A stretch of 64,000 nt of DNA from Chloroflexota bacterium (GTDB taxonomy: Bacteria; Chloroflexota; Anaerolineae; J102), in the NCBI GenBank assembly GCA_029782215.1, contig JAKOVD010000178.1:1-64000 (forward strand). Direction: 5' to 3'. The position numbers were made by a program, and so were the translations under genes. The notes under the pieces are model-generated. The model saw nothing but the letters and a program-made list of their open reading frames with translations. It was not told the origin of the DNA and made no database searches. The stretch's first letter is position 1. Each line of letters starts with the position of its first letter. Shown in pieces: positions 42,480-50,304 of this stretch.

Positions 42480-44111
42480 ATGCCTACTCGTCGCAAGACT
42501 CTCGTTGTTGTGCAGCTTGTCGTCGTGATCCTGCTGCTGTCGGGCGCGGCTCCGGCGTTCGCCGGCGGCCCAATGCCAGGAAACAAAGTGCCGGCGGCTG
42601 TGCAGAGCACCGCTCGCAGTCTCACAAAACGCCTCGAGCAGCAAGGCTACGAGGTTGCGAACGGCTACTTCAAGCTCTATACCCAGGCCGATTGCCCCTA
42701 TACCTACGAGGTGCTGCACTCGTGCCTGGGCAACAATCCCGCCGCGCCGTACGTGGTGCCGATCGTGCCTTCCTGGCCGGACGAGTGGGTGGACCCCGCG
42801 ACTGCTGGCATCGCCGGGCCCACCGTCGCTGGCTACAACGCTGCCTATCGCCTCGACCCGCGCGAGGCGATCGTGATTTATGGGAAGCTTCCCCCGCCGG
42901 CTCGCTACTTCGGGCTGCAGACTTATCTTCTCTCGCGCCCGGGCGAGTGGAAGGAAGACAGCCCGCAGTACCAGTTCGTCCAGAACCAGCTCCCCGGCAT
43001 GCTCGATACGCTATTTACCAAGCTGCCCAAGAACAACGAGCGTCTGGAGATCTTCGCTGACCTGAGCGACCCCATCAACAATGTGGTGATCGAGAACCAG
43101 TCAAGCGCCGTCTGGAACCAGACACGCGCCTTCGTCATCACGCCAGACAAGACCACGGATGGCGCCGTCCGGCAGGCTCTCGCCGGGCTCGGCATTGCGG
43201 ACAAGGACATCTTCACCGAGCAGATTCCTTCCAGCCTCGGCGACACCCCTATGGCAATCGGACTCACCGAGGAATCAGATGACTTCTGGACCGCGCTGCG
43301 GTACGCGATGCCTGACGACGGTGGTGGCGACGGCGCCCCCTCGACAGTGTGGCGAGAGGACCTGCCCCTCATCGTCCTGCGCATCCGCGACAAGACGCCG
43401 GCGCACCAACCGCAGCCCTACCCGTGGGCTGGATTCGCGGCCCGGTCCGGCGCCACACCGCCCGAAACCGCCCTGGCGCCCGACCTCTCCACACTGGCCA
43501 AGGCCGTCTGCACGCGATGGGATCAGCCCTGCAGCCCGACGCCGCTGTTGAACATGAAAGCCTCGCAGATGTCCTTGACCGGGCCTGCATGTGTGCAAGC
43601 GGGGATGAACTGCCTCGCCCCCACGGAGGACACGGCGTACTTCCTGGGCAAGCGCCTCTGGCTCCCCGATGACCAGATGGTCTACGCGGCTGTCGGCGCC
43701 CTGGGCACCCAAACCGGCAACGCCACCTATGTGGGGCTGGGCCTGAATTCCAGCCTCACGCAGCTTGGCTTCGCCAACATCGATGACACCATGCTGGCGG
43801 GCTCCGCGAACGACTATTCGGCGGTGCCCCACCACGAACGTTTCTTCCTTCAGTACTTCGCGCGGGATTGCACAGGCCTCGAGACTTTGACCGCAGGGAG
43901 TCACTGTTACTCCATCGGGGATAAGCTTCCGGACTGCACTGACCCGGAGGACATGACCTGCACGATGCTCGTCCTTACTGTGCGCGACTACCTTCTCCCG
44001 GGCTCGCAGCGGGGGCCGGCGCCGGAGCTCACCCTGAGTCCCATCGTCATTCCGCTGCACCGCCAGGACGTGCTGCACAATCGGGCATGGCTTCCCCTGC
44101 TATTGCGCTGA
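42480..44111 (+). CDS. Secreted protein of unknown family with LPLLLR tail
   Basis: Exported protein of 543 aa. The signal peptide is MPTRRKTLVVVQLVVVILLL ending SGAAPAFAG. I do not recognise the mature domain. It contains REAIVIYGKLPPPARYFGLQ, a mid-region IVLRIRDKTP and several Cys pairs (for example CVQAGMNC and CTDPEDMTC), suggesting disulphides. It ends HNRAWLPLLLR, like the C-terminal tails of the surface proteins at the other end of the window. A GAAGGAGG-type site lies upstream (CTGAAGGAGGCAATCACATG). It sits exactly between two copies of the ATPase 3' end, its stop codon abutting the second copy. Confidence 0.75.
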   Translation: MPTRRKTLVVVQLVVVILLLSGAAPAFAGGPMPGNKVPAAVQSTARSLTKRLEQQGYEVANGYFKLYTQADCPYTYEVLHSCLGNNPAAPYVVPIVPSWPDEWVDPATAGIAGPTVAGYNAAYRLDPREAIVIYGKLPPPARYFGLQTYLLSRPGEWKEDSPQYQFVQNQLPGMLDTLFTKLPKNNERLEIFADLSDPINNVVIENQSSAVWNQTRAFVITPDKTTDGAVRQALAGLGIADKDIFTEQIPSSLGDTPMAIGLTEESDDFWTALRYAMPDDGGGDGAPSTVWREDLPLIVLRIRDKTPAHQPQPYPWAGFAARSGATPPETALAPDLSTLAKAVCTRWDQPCSPTPLLNMKASQMSLTGPACVQAGMNCLAPTEDTAYFLGKRLWLPDDQMVYAAVGALGTQTGNATYVGLGLNSSLTQLGFANIDDTMLAGSANDYSAVPHHERFFLQYFARDCTGLETLTAGSHCYSIGDKLPDCTDPEDMTCTMLVLTVRDYLLPGSQRGPAPELTLSPIVIPLHRQDVLHNRAWLPLLLR

Positions 44112-44223
44112 CCACGTCCACGGCTTCACCCTGTACGGCGCCCCCAGCGCCAGTCGCGCAGGCCGGCCCGGCAATCGAGGACCTGTTCGTCGCCCTCACG
44201 CGGACCGGCTTGCACGCCTCCTG
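44112..44223 (+). pseudogene. Remnant of an ABC ATPase 3' end (copy B)
   Basis: It begins in the stop codon of the secreted protein gene. The text GACCACGTCCACG matches ATPase 2 codons for DHVH, a roughly 45-nt deletion follows, and then the frame reads IEDLFVALTRTGLHAS and stop, against LEDVFVALTRTGSHAS in the intact gene. The homology continues beyond the stop to about 44297. Confidence 0.8.
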
Positions 44224-44401
44224 AGCCCGCGGTCCGGCGCAGGTCCTCGCCGACGCCTCCCACCTGGACCCTCGTGGGGCAAGCAGGGGGCAGGTTTTGT
44301 CTCAGTGTGCAATTTGCCCAGCGCAATGCTACAATTTGTTCATTGTTGCGCGGTATTCGGCGCGCTTCGCGTTATCGCCACCACTTGAATAGGAGGGACG
44401 C

Positions 44402-46087
44402 ATGCAGCAGTTTTTGACCGGACTTGTCCTCGTGATCGTCGGTCTGATAGGCGTTCTGTACGGCTATCGGATCTTCCGGATCCTCTTACCGATCTATGGA
44501 GCCGCCGCTGGGGCGCTTGTGGCCTACAACTGGCTGGGCCAAAGCAACCCCCTGCTCGCCATCATCGTTGGGCTTGTGCTGGTGGTCATCTTCGCCGCCC
44601 TGGCGTACCTCTACTGGAGTGTTCTGGTCACGGTAGCGGGCGTCATTCTCGGCATCGCCATCGCCGCAGTCTTCGCCACTTGGCTCAACCTGTCGCCTGC
44701 GATCGCGTTCATCCTGGCAGCCGCGATGGCGGTGGTCGGGGGCGTCCTCCTGTGGAAGATTCGCGATGAGGTGATCATCATCCTGACGGTCCTCTTTGGC
44801 GCTGGCGCCGCCGCCGAAGGCATCGGTCTGATCCTCGGCATGAGGACCGGCATCGGCGCTCAGATCCAGCCGAACCCAACCTGGCAGGTCCTGCTCGTTG
44901 CCATCATCTGGATCCTGCTGGTGATCGCGGGCATTGGCTGGCAGTGGCCACGCTACCGCAAGCTTGGGCTTTACGGCTTTGGCGGCCCCGCCGCCAGGCC
45001 CGCCCCCAAGCCCGCCGCCGTGGCTGCGCCAGCAGCGCCTCAGCCGGCCAAGCCGGCCCCGGCGCCAACACGCAGCGCTGAAGCGGTTCCGGTCGCTGGC
45101 GCAGCGGCAGTTGCCGCGGGCGCGGCGGCCGTCGCCGAGAAGACCGAGGATGCCGCTGCTCCGGCCGCTGAAGCCACTGTCGCCGCCGGCGATGCTGGCG
45201 CAGGCGCCGTGGCTGCGGCGGGCGTTGCGGCGGCTGAGGTGGCCGAAACAAGGTCCAGCACCGTGGACGTCGGCGCCGCTGCGGAAGCCGTCGCCGAAGC
45301 CCCTGCGGCCGCTCCGGAAGCCGTTGAAGCTGCGAGCGATGCTGGCGCAGGCGCTGCCGAGGCCTCCGGCGAGGCCGGAGCTGGCGCCGTGGTCGCCGCA
45401 GGTGCGGCCGTGGCGGCCGCCGCCGACAAGGGCGAAGAAGTGACCGCGGCTGCACCCGAAGCCGCCGCGGAAGCCGTGGCGGCATCAGGCGAAGCTGGCG
45501 CAGGCATTGCTGAGACCGCTGGCGCGGCCGGTGCAGGCGTTGTCGCTGCCGTTGGCGCGGCCGCCGCAGAAACAGAGGCGGCGCCCACGCCACCAGGCGA
45601 GGCCGAGGATGCCGAAAGCCACGTTGCCAACATCGTCAACCAGATCGAGACCACCTTTGGCCTGGAGGACATCGCCAAGTTCAAAGAAGCTCTGGAGTTC
45701 GTGGAAGGTATCGGGCCGGCCTACGCCGAGAAGCTGCGGGCGGTGGGCGTCATGACGGTGCTGGACCTCCTGCGCCGGGGCGCCACCCGCAAAGGCCGGG
45801 CCGATCTGGTCGAGGCCACAGGCATCACCGGCAAGCTTATCCTGAAGTGGGTCAACCACGCCGACCTTTACCGCATCAAAGGCGTCGGCTCCGAGTACGC
45901 CGACCTGCTGGAGGCAGCCGGTGTGGACACCGTCGTGGAGTTGGGCCAGCGCAATCCTGCCAACCTGCTCCTCAAGATGCTGGAAGTCAACGAAGAGAAG
46001 AAGCTCGTGCGCCGGACGCCCGTGCAATCCCAGGTCGATGACTGGGTGGCGCAGGCCAAGACCATGCAGCGCGTGATCCAGTACTAA
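44402..46087 (+). CDS. Multi-pass membrane protein with Ala-rich linker and DUF4332 domain
   Basis: A 561-aa protein with AGGAGG 6 nt before the ATG. Residues 1-180 contain seven closely packed membrane segments resembling the DUF4203/TMEM198 type. Residues about 195-400 are an Ala/Glu/Gly/Pro low-complexity linker with repeats of GEAGAGAV-type units. Residues about 420-555 are a DUF4332-like helix-hairpin-helix domain (FVEGIGPAYAEKLRAVGV, YRIKGVGSEYADLLEAAGVD). Such helix-hairpin-helix modules bind nucleic acid in other proteins, so a membrane-tethered DNA-binding role is conceivable but unproven. A terminator follows at 46115. Confidence 0.78.
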   Translation: MQQFLTGLVLVIVGLIGVLYGYRIFRILLPIYGAAAGALVAYNWLGQSNPLLAIIVGLVLVVIFAALAYLYWSVLVTVAGVILGIAIAAVFATWLNLSPAIAFILAAAMAVVGGVLLWKIRDEVIIILTVLFGAGAAAEGIGLILGMRTGIGAQIQPNPTWQVLLVAIIWILLVIAGIGWQWPRYRKLGLYGFGGPAARPAPKPAAVAAPAAPQPAKPAPAPTRSAEAVPVAGAAAVAAGAAAVAEKTEDAAAPAAEATVAAGDAGAGAVAAAGVAAAEVAETRSSTVDVGAAAEAVAEAPAAAPEAVEAASDAGAGAAEASGEAGAGAVVAAGAAVAAAADKGEEVTAAAPEAAAEAVAASGEAGAGIAETAGAAGAGVVAAVGAAAAETEAAPTPPGEAEDAESHVANIVNQIETTFGLEDIAKFKEALEFVEGIGPAYAEKLRAVGVMTVLDLLRRGATRKGRADLVEATGITGKLILKWVNHADLYRIKGVGSEYADLLEAAGVDTVVELGQRNPANLLLKMLEVNEEKKLVRRTPVQSQVDDWVAQAKTMQRVIQY

Positions 46088-46114
46088 CGCTGTTTCTGTA
46101 ACAGAGTGCGTTCA

Positions 46115-46148
46115 CAGCGCCCCCCTGCTCCCGGCAGCGGGGGCGCTG
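46115..46148 (+). terminator. Terminator after the DUF4332 membrane protein
   Basis: CAGCGCCCCC and its perfect complement flank a 14-nt loop, followed by CTGTTTTCC. It lies 28 nt after the stop codon. Confidence 0.75.
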
Positions 46149-46275
46149 CTGTTTTCCCGGACCAGGCTGGTGCTCGCCGTGCGTCCCTATCTGCGCAGCG
46201 TGTATCCTGCGCTTCGCTTCTGCAGCATCTCTGCGCCGGCACAGGCCTTGCTGTGAGCCCGCGGGACACGAAGCA

Positions 46276-47427
46276 CTACATGGACGCCCCAAACCACTTG
46301 CTGTAGAGCGCCTCATAGGTGCCATCCTGGTAAATCGACAACAGCGCTTCATTGATCGGTTTGCGCAGAGGACTGCCCGGCGCCAGGGCGATGCCGTATT
46401 TTTCCGGCTTGAAGATCGGGCCGACCACCTGGAACTGACCACGGGCTTTCCTCCCTGCATAATACTGGAGCACCGGCGCGTCATAGACCACCGCCTGCAC
46501 CGAGCCATCCTTCAGCATGCCGTAAGCCTCCTCGATGCGCGTCACGCCCACATAGCTGAGGCCCTGTGTGATCAGGTACTGGGCGGCGGTGCTCCCTTCC
46601 ACCGTAGCGACACGACGCCCCGGAAGGTCGCCGGGGCCGTTGATGTCCGACGTAAGCTGCTGCACGGTGAGATTGGAGGCAATCGTCCCTGTGAGCTGGG
46701 CGACCAGGGCCACGCCCAGCAGCCACCAGGCCACAGTGAGCGCCCGCTTGATCTGGTTGGAATGCTCCGTGTCAGGGTATTCACCGGTCGCGATGACCAT
46801 GTACAGCCACCACAGGCCCTCCGCCACACCCCGGAAGTAGCCGTGCGGAAAATCGGGATTGTGCCCCCGTTCCACCAGCCAGATGATGTGCGCCATGACC
46901 AGCGAGAAGACGATGACCGTGGCCAGGAGGGCGAGCAGCGAGGGAGTGAAGACCTGCGTCAGGTACTGGATTACCGAAGGACGCGCGTTCTCCGCAACGA
47001 GAATTTGCAGGCCGGCGTCGAAATAGGGGTGGCTGAAATCGACCTTCTTCTCACGTTCAGCCGTCATGCTGATCCCGGCCATTGCCACGTCCACCTGCCC
47101 TTTCTCCACCGCATCGAGCTGTTCCGTGACGGTATTGACTCCCACCCATTCGTAGGGCGTCTGCATGCGACGCGCGATCTCATCCCAGAGCTCGATGCTG
47201 AATCCCGTCCACTGGTCTCCTTGTTTGATGACGAAGGGCTCGATCGGTTTCGTCGCGACGCGCACCGTGCCGGGCGCCTCCATCACGGGCAGCCGCGCTG
47301 CCGCCTGCACCCCAGGCAGGTAGCACCAAGCCGCTGCCGCCGGCAGCCGCACTGCCGCCAGCACGCACAGGGCAAGGACAACTAGGGCCAGGCGCCGGGA
47401 CAGCCACCTTCGCCGTGTGTTCATCAT
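46276..47427 (-). CDS. Prokaryotic ionotropic glutamate receptor-like channel (GluR0-like)
   Basis: A fusion of a periplasmic amino-acid-binding fold with a two-TM pore, 383 aa. ATG 47427 follows GGAGG by 5 nt and overlaps the previous stop (ATGA). After a signal peptide, lobe 1 of the SBP_bac_3 fold runs from VRVATKPIEPFVIKQ to KVDFSHPYFDAGL. The channel is inserted there: TM1 about 164-187, a pore loop (GLWWLYMVIATGEYPDTEHS) and TM2 about 228-253. The TM2 end, GTIASNLTVQQLTSDI, resembles the gating motif of glutamate receptors. Lobe 2 closes the protein. GluR0 has a potassium-type TVGYG filter; here the equivalent is ATGEYPDT, so selectivity is probably different. It is coupled to an M42-type peptidase gene. 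Confidence 0.83.
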   Translation of the reverse strand: MMNTRRRWLSRRLALVVLALCVLAAVRLPAAAAWCYLPGVQAAARLPVMEAPGTVRVATKPIEPFVIKQGDQWTGFSIELWDEIARRMQTPYEWVGVNTVTEQLDAVEKGQVDVAMAGISMTAEREKKVDFSHPYFDAGLQILVAENARPSVIQYLTQVFTPSLLALLATVIVFSLVMAHIIWLVERGHNPDFPHGYFRGVAEGLWWLYMVIATGEYPDTEHSNQIKRALTVAWWLLGVALVAQLTGTIASNLTVQQLTSDINGPGDLPGRRVATVEGSTAAQYLITQGLSYVGVTRIEEAYGMLKDGSVQAVVYDAPVLQYYAGRKARGQFQVVGPIFKPEKYGIALAPGSPLRKPINEALLSIYQDGTYEALYSKWFGASM

Positions 47428-48590
47428 CCCAACCTCCACGCCGCGAAACTGGACTTCAACCTCTCGGCGGCGGCGTCTGCGCGGACATTGACGTTGGTGT
47501 TGATCAACTCTCGGGGGTTGATGCCCAGATACCTGGGCGCACTTGCCAGCGTCGCGACGGCCATGACCATGTCATCAATGTGGATGATTTCAGGCGCCAG
47601 CGCCCCACCGCCGTGCGGACAGTTGTGGTAGTTTTGCAACTGCATCACCAGACCGGTCGTCCTGTAACCTTCGGCGATGAACCTTGAGGCCTCGCAGCTT
47701 CCACCATCCATCACCATGCGGCGCAGGCGCCTGCCCGCCGCCACTTCCTCCGGCGTCAGGGCGGCGTTGATGTCCGTCATCGCGAGCCGCAGCACCACCT
47801 CGGCGTCGTCGTCGAACGTCATGCCCACGTCGCCGGAGCGGATAATGGCGCCGCTGCCCAGGGCCACGCCTGGACGTTGGTTGCTGATCTCAATGGACAC
47901 CACGACCGTGTCGAGGGGCAGGCGCCGCGAGCGGGCGACGAAGGTGGCGCCAATGAGGCCCACTTCTTCGGCCCGTGTGAACACGGCGTAGACACGAAAA
48001 GGCGCTTGCTGCTCCACGAGGATGGCCAGGGCGCTCAGGATGGCGGCACAGCCTGCCAGGTCGTCCGCCACGGCCAGGTGCACCATGCCATCGTCATCGA
48101 CTTGCATGGCAGGCAGGTCCCAGACCCCAAAGTACTCGCCTTCACGGAAATCGGGCAGCGGCGAAGCCAGGGCCAGAACCAGCTCGCCGCTCACCTCATC
48201 ATAGCTGCAGGTCGCGGCGGTGCCGTGGTCGGGCTCGCTCGCGGCCGCCGGTAGGGCTGGATAGATTCTGACCGCCTGGGGCTGAGGAAAGCGGGAAGGC
48301 GCCTTGATAAGCCCGCCCAAAATGCGGCCGCGAGCCGCCAGCCCGTCGACGGCGGTTACCTCGAAAGCAGGATGATCCATGTGGGCCACGAAGGCGATCC
48401 CCGCAGCGGGCGCGCCAGGCCCTCCATAGGTGGCCGTGATGTTGCCATAGTCGTCGGTCTCGAAGGGGATGCCCAGCGCCCGCAACCTGGCCACGATGAA
48501 CGCCGCCACGCGTGCTTCGTAATACGGCGCCGTGGGAATGGCACAGATTTCGGTCAACGCCTCCAGGCAGCTTTCACGAGCAACTAGCAT
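47424..48590 (-). CDS. M42/M20-type zinc metallopeptidase
   Basis: Cytoplasmic aminopeptidase-like enzyme, 388 aa, with an AAGGAAGG site before the start. Two-metal ligands are visible: His70 and Asp72 in AHMDHP, Asp177 in VADDLAG, Glu208/Glu209 in TRAEEVG, Glu234 in SIEISNQ, and His326 in NCPHGGG. The layout fits the M42 glutamyl aminopeptidase/endoglucanase group, with an inserted beta domain at about residues 80-170. It is translationally coupled to the receptor channel gene; a link between peptide or amino-acid processing and sensing is inference. Confidence 0.8.
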   Translation of the reverse strand: MLVARESCLEALTEICAIPTAPYYEARVAAFIVARLRALGIPFETDDYGNITATYGGPGAPAAGIAFVAHMDHPAFEVTAVDGLAARGRILGGLIKAPSRFPQPQAVRIYPALPAAASEPDHGTAATCSYDEVSGELVLALASPLPDFREGEYFGVWDLPAMQVDDDGMVHLAVADDLAGCAAILSALAILVEQQAPFRVYAVFTRAEEVGLIGATFVARSRRLPLDTVVVSIEISNQRPGVALGSGAIIRSGDVGMTFDDDAEVVLRLAMTDINAALTPEEVAAGRRLRRMVMDGGSCEASRFIAEGYRTTGLVMQLQNYHNCPHGGGALAPEIIHIDDMVMAVATLASAPRYLGINPRELINTNVNVRADAAAERLKSSFAAWRLG

Positions 48591-48690
48591 AAGGACCTTC
48601 CTTGGGGTCAGTGGCGCCGGCAGGCGGAGTCGTCAAACCACCGCTCTGCCCATGATAACTCAATCACCCTCGAAACACCCCCCAAACAAA

Positions 48691-48714
48691 AGCCGGCGCT
48701 TGCAGGCGCCGGCT
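48691..48714 (-). terminator. Intrinsic terminator of the small membrane protein gene
   Basis: Read on the minus strand, the 9-bp stem AGCCGGCGC/GCGCCGGCT has a 6-nt loop and is followed by TTTTGTTTG. It lies 34 nt after the stop codon at 48748. Confidence 0.85.
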
Positions 48715-48747
48715 CTCAAAAACGACTTGAAGTTGCCCTTGGCGTGC

Positions 48748-49044
48748 TTACACAATGACGAAGCTGAGCGCCACCAACACGACCAACAAGCCCAAGGCAA
48801 CAAGGCCCATCTGCTTCAGGTCTTTGCCGACGTAGCTGTATTCGGCGCGGTAGTCGACAGGGCCGGCAGGCACCGCCGCCGGGGTGGCGCTGCGGGAAGA
48901 GCTGCTTTTGCCCGCTGGTGCCGCGATGGGCGCGGCTGTGCCGGACACGGCTGCGGATTCAGCCGAGGCCACCGGGCCGGTCTGCATGGGAACGTTTGGC
49001 TTGCGATCGCGACGGGCTTTGCCCTTGGAAGTCTGCTTGCTCAT
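48748..49044 (-). CDS. Small tail-anchored membrane protein, unknown
   Basis: A 98-aa protein from ATG 49044 (MSKQTSKGKARRDRKP); the open frame extends upstream without support. It has a basic N-terminus, an Ala/Ser/Pro-rich middle, then VDYRAEYSYVGKDLKQMG and one C-terminal membrane segment at about residues 78-98. The topology suggests an N-in tail anchor. It has its own terminator and is divergent from the cold-shock gene. I do not recognise the family. Confidence 0.62.
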   Translation of the reverse strand: MSKQTSKGKARRDRKPNVPMQTGPVASAESAAVSGTAAPIAAPAGKSSSSRSATPAAVPAGPVDYRAEYSYVGKDLKQMGLVALGLLVVLVALSFVIV

Positions 49045-49186
49045 GGAAGATGCTGTAGAACGAAAAGATGAGTGCTGAACTGGTAGACAACAACTTGAAA
49101 TCATAGCACAGCAACCACGCATCGGCAAAGCACACCTTGGCAAAATGTATGCTGCCCAAGGGTATGTAGCGGGCATGTACCCAAAT

Positions 49187-49214
49187 TTGTACTATCTGGC
49201 GAACTAGGTATAAT
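49187..49214 (+). promoter_or_regulatory. Promoter of the cold-shock/slyD operon
   Basis: TTGTAC (49187-49192) and a consensus TATAAT (49209-49214) are separated by 16 nt. Transcription should begin near 49221, giving a leader of about 147 nt. Confidence 0.75.
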
Positions 49215-49256
49215 GCTTTGGCTGGACGCTGGAAGTACTGTATCGGATGGCTTAAG

Positions 49257-49298
49257 AAGCACCGCCAGGCTTGTCTCAGGTCTGGAAGGTGCTTTTTT
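49257..49298 (+). terminator. Intrinsic terminator inside the cold-shock gene leader
   Basis: AAGCACC pairs with GGTGCTT and CCAG with CTGG inside it; six T residues follow. It lies between the promoter and the csp start, so it would end transcription after about 78 nt unless antiterminated. It is a candidate attenuator or the 3' end of a small RNA. Confidence 0.75.
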
Positions 49299-49367
49299 GT
49301 TTGCCGTGCAGCCGCCAGCGCCAGTGCACTATTTCTTCAATGTTGTATCACCAAGGAGAGTCTCAGT

Positions 49368-49583
49368 ATGTCCACATCAACACGCGAACGCGGAACCGTC
49401 AAATGGTTCAATGACGCCAAGGGCTACGGCTTCATCGCCCGTGAAAATGGCGAGGACGTCTTCGTCCACTATTCGTCCATCGGCGGCGACGGCTTCCGCA
49501 GCCTGAAGGAAGGCCAGCGCGTGGAGTTTACGGTGGAAAAGGGCCGCAAGGGCCTGGCTGCCGTGAACGTGACCAAGATCTAG
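49368..49583 (+). CDS. csp: Cold-shock domain protein (CspA family)
   Basis: Single-stranded nucleic-acid-binding protein and RNA chaperone, 71 aa. ATG 49368 follows AAGGAG; the open frame runs from 49218 but upstream residues do not fit. RNP1 is KGYGFIAR and RNP2 is DVFVHYSSI; the start [12 protein letters not shown] is canonical. It is preceded by a strong promoter and a leader with an intrinsic terminator, so it is probably regulated at transcription elongation. slyD follows after 12 nt. Confidence 0.94.
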   Translation: MSTSTRERGTVKWFNDAKGYGFIARENGEDVFVHYSSIGGDGFRSLKEGQRVEFTVEKGRKGLAAVNVTKI

Positions 49584-49595
49584 GATACGCCAGCA

Positions 49596-50099
49596 ATGTC
49601 GAACCCAAGCCTGACCGTCAACGACGGGATGGTTGTCAGCCTCGTCTACACCATGCGCATTGAGGGCGACGATGAAGCTCTCAACGATGGTCCTGTGTCC
49701 GTAAGCTATCTCCACGGCGAGAGCTCACTTCTGCCCGGCCTGGAAGAAACGCTTTACGGCATGCACGCTGGCGAGGAGAAGAACGTCGTGCTTGAGCCCG
49801 ATGAGGCCTTTGGCGACTACGACCCGGATGCCTTCGAAATGGTTCCGATGAGTGAGTTCCCAGGGGATGTCGAGCTGGAAACCGGCATGGCGTTGGAGCT
49901 CCATGACGAGGAAACGGACGAAGTCTACGAAGCCTACATCGCCGAAATCAACGACGAAGGTGTGCTGCTCGACTTCAACCACCCCCTGGCCGGCGAAACT
50001 CTGCACGTTCATGTGCGGGTGACCGCCGTGCGGCCGGCCACCCCTGACGAGCTGGCGCATGGACACGTGCACGACGAGCACGAGATCCATCTCAACTAG
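49596..50099 (+). CDS. slyD: FKBP-type peptidyl-prolyl isomerase, SlyD-like
   Basis: Folding helper with cis-trans prolyl isomerase and chaperone activity, 167 aa. It opens with VNDGMVVSLVYTMR and has LLPGLEETLYGMHAGEEKNV, then DEAFGDYDPD. The inserted flap domain (MVPMSEFPGDVELETGMAL) and LLDFNHPLAGETLHVHVRV are typical of SlyD. The tail HGHVHDEHEIHLN is a short His-rich, probably metal-binding end. It is co-transcribed with the cold-shock gene and closed by a strong terminator. Confidence 0.92.
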   Translation: MSNPSLTVNDGMVVSLVYTMRIEGDDEALNDGPVSVSYLHGESSLLPGLEETLYGMHAGEEKNVVLEPDEAFGDYDPDAFEMVPMSEFPGDVELETGMALELHDEETDEVYEAYIAEINDEGVLLDFNHPLAGETLHVHVRVTAVRPATPDELAHGHVHDEHEIHLN

Positions 50100-50125
50100 A
50101 CGCGTCGCACTGTCTTAGATCACAG

Positions 50126-50162
50126 ACAACGCCCAGGCGAAATGCCTGGGCGTTGTTTTTTT
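50126..50162 (+). terminator. Intrinsic terminator of the csp-slyD operon
   Basis: ACAACGCCCAGGC and its perfect 13-nt complement flank a 5-nt loop and run directly into a T-tract. This is a textbook rho-independent terminator. Confidence 0.95.
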
Positions 50163-50226
50163 GCCGCCGTCCCGGCAATCGGGTGTCAGGCGGAGGCCGC
50201 GGGATCGGCGCAACCTCGTCATAGAC

Positions 50227-50238
50227 TGATCTAGATCA
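50227..50238. promoter_or_regulatory. FNR/CRP-like palindrome upstream of the FeoB-like gene
   Basis: TGATCTAGATCA is a perfect 12-bp palindrome matching the TGAT-N4-ATCA core of FNR/CRP-family sites. With the -10 box at 50262-50267 its centre falls near -41.5, the class II activator position. Confidence 0.5.
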
Positions 50239-50261
50239 TAGTGAAAGGAAGTAAGGCGTGC

Positions 50262-50267
50262 TAATCT
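50262..50267 (+). promoter_or_regulatory. -10 box of the FeoB-like gene
   Basis: TAATCT lies 38 nt before the ATG. No good -35 is seen, which fits an activator-dependent promoter. Confidence 0.4.
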
Positions 50268-50304
50268 TGGGCATCTTTGCAACTGATTTGCAACAACCGC
50301 CCGC

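Noticed and set aside
44904-45684. Minus-strand frames opposite the Ala-rich linker
   Set aside because: Low-complexity Pro/Arg or Ala/Ser shadows of the repeated GCC/GGC codons.
50100-50304. A split FeoB G domain upstream of the permease
   Set aside because: Only about 200 bp separate the slyD stop and the FeoB-like start, filled by a terminator and promoter elements, with no GTPase motif in any frame.
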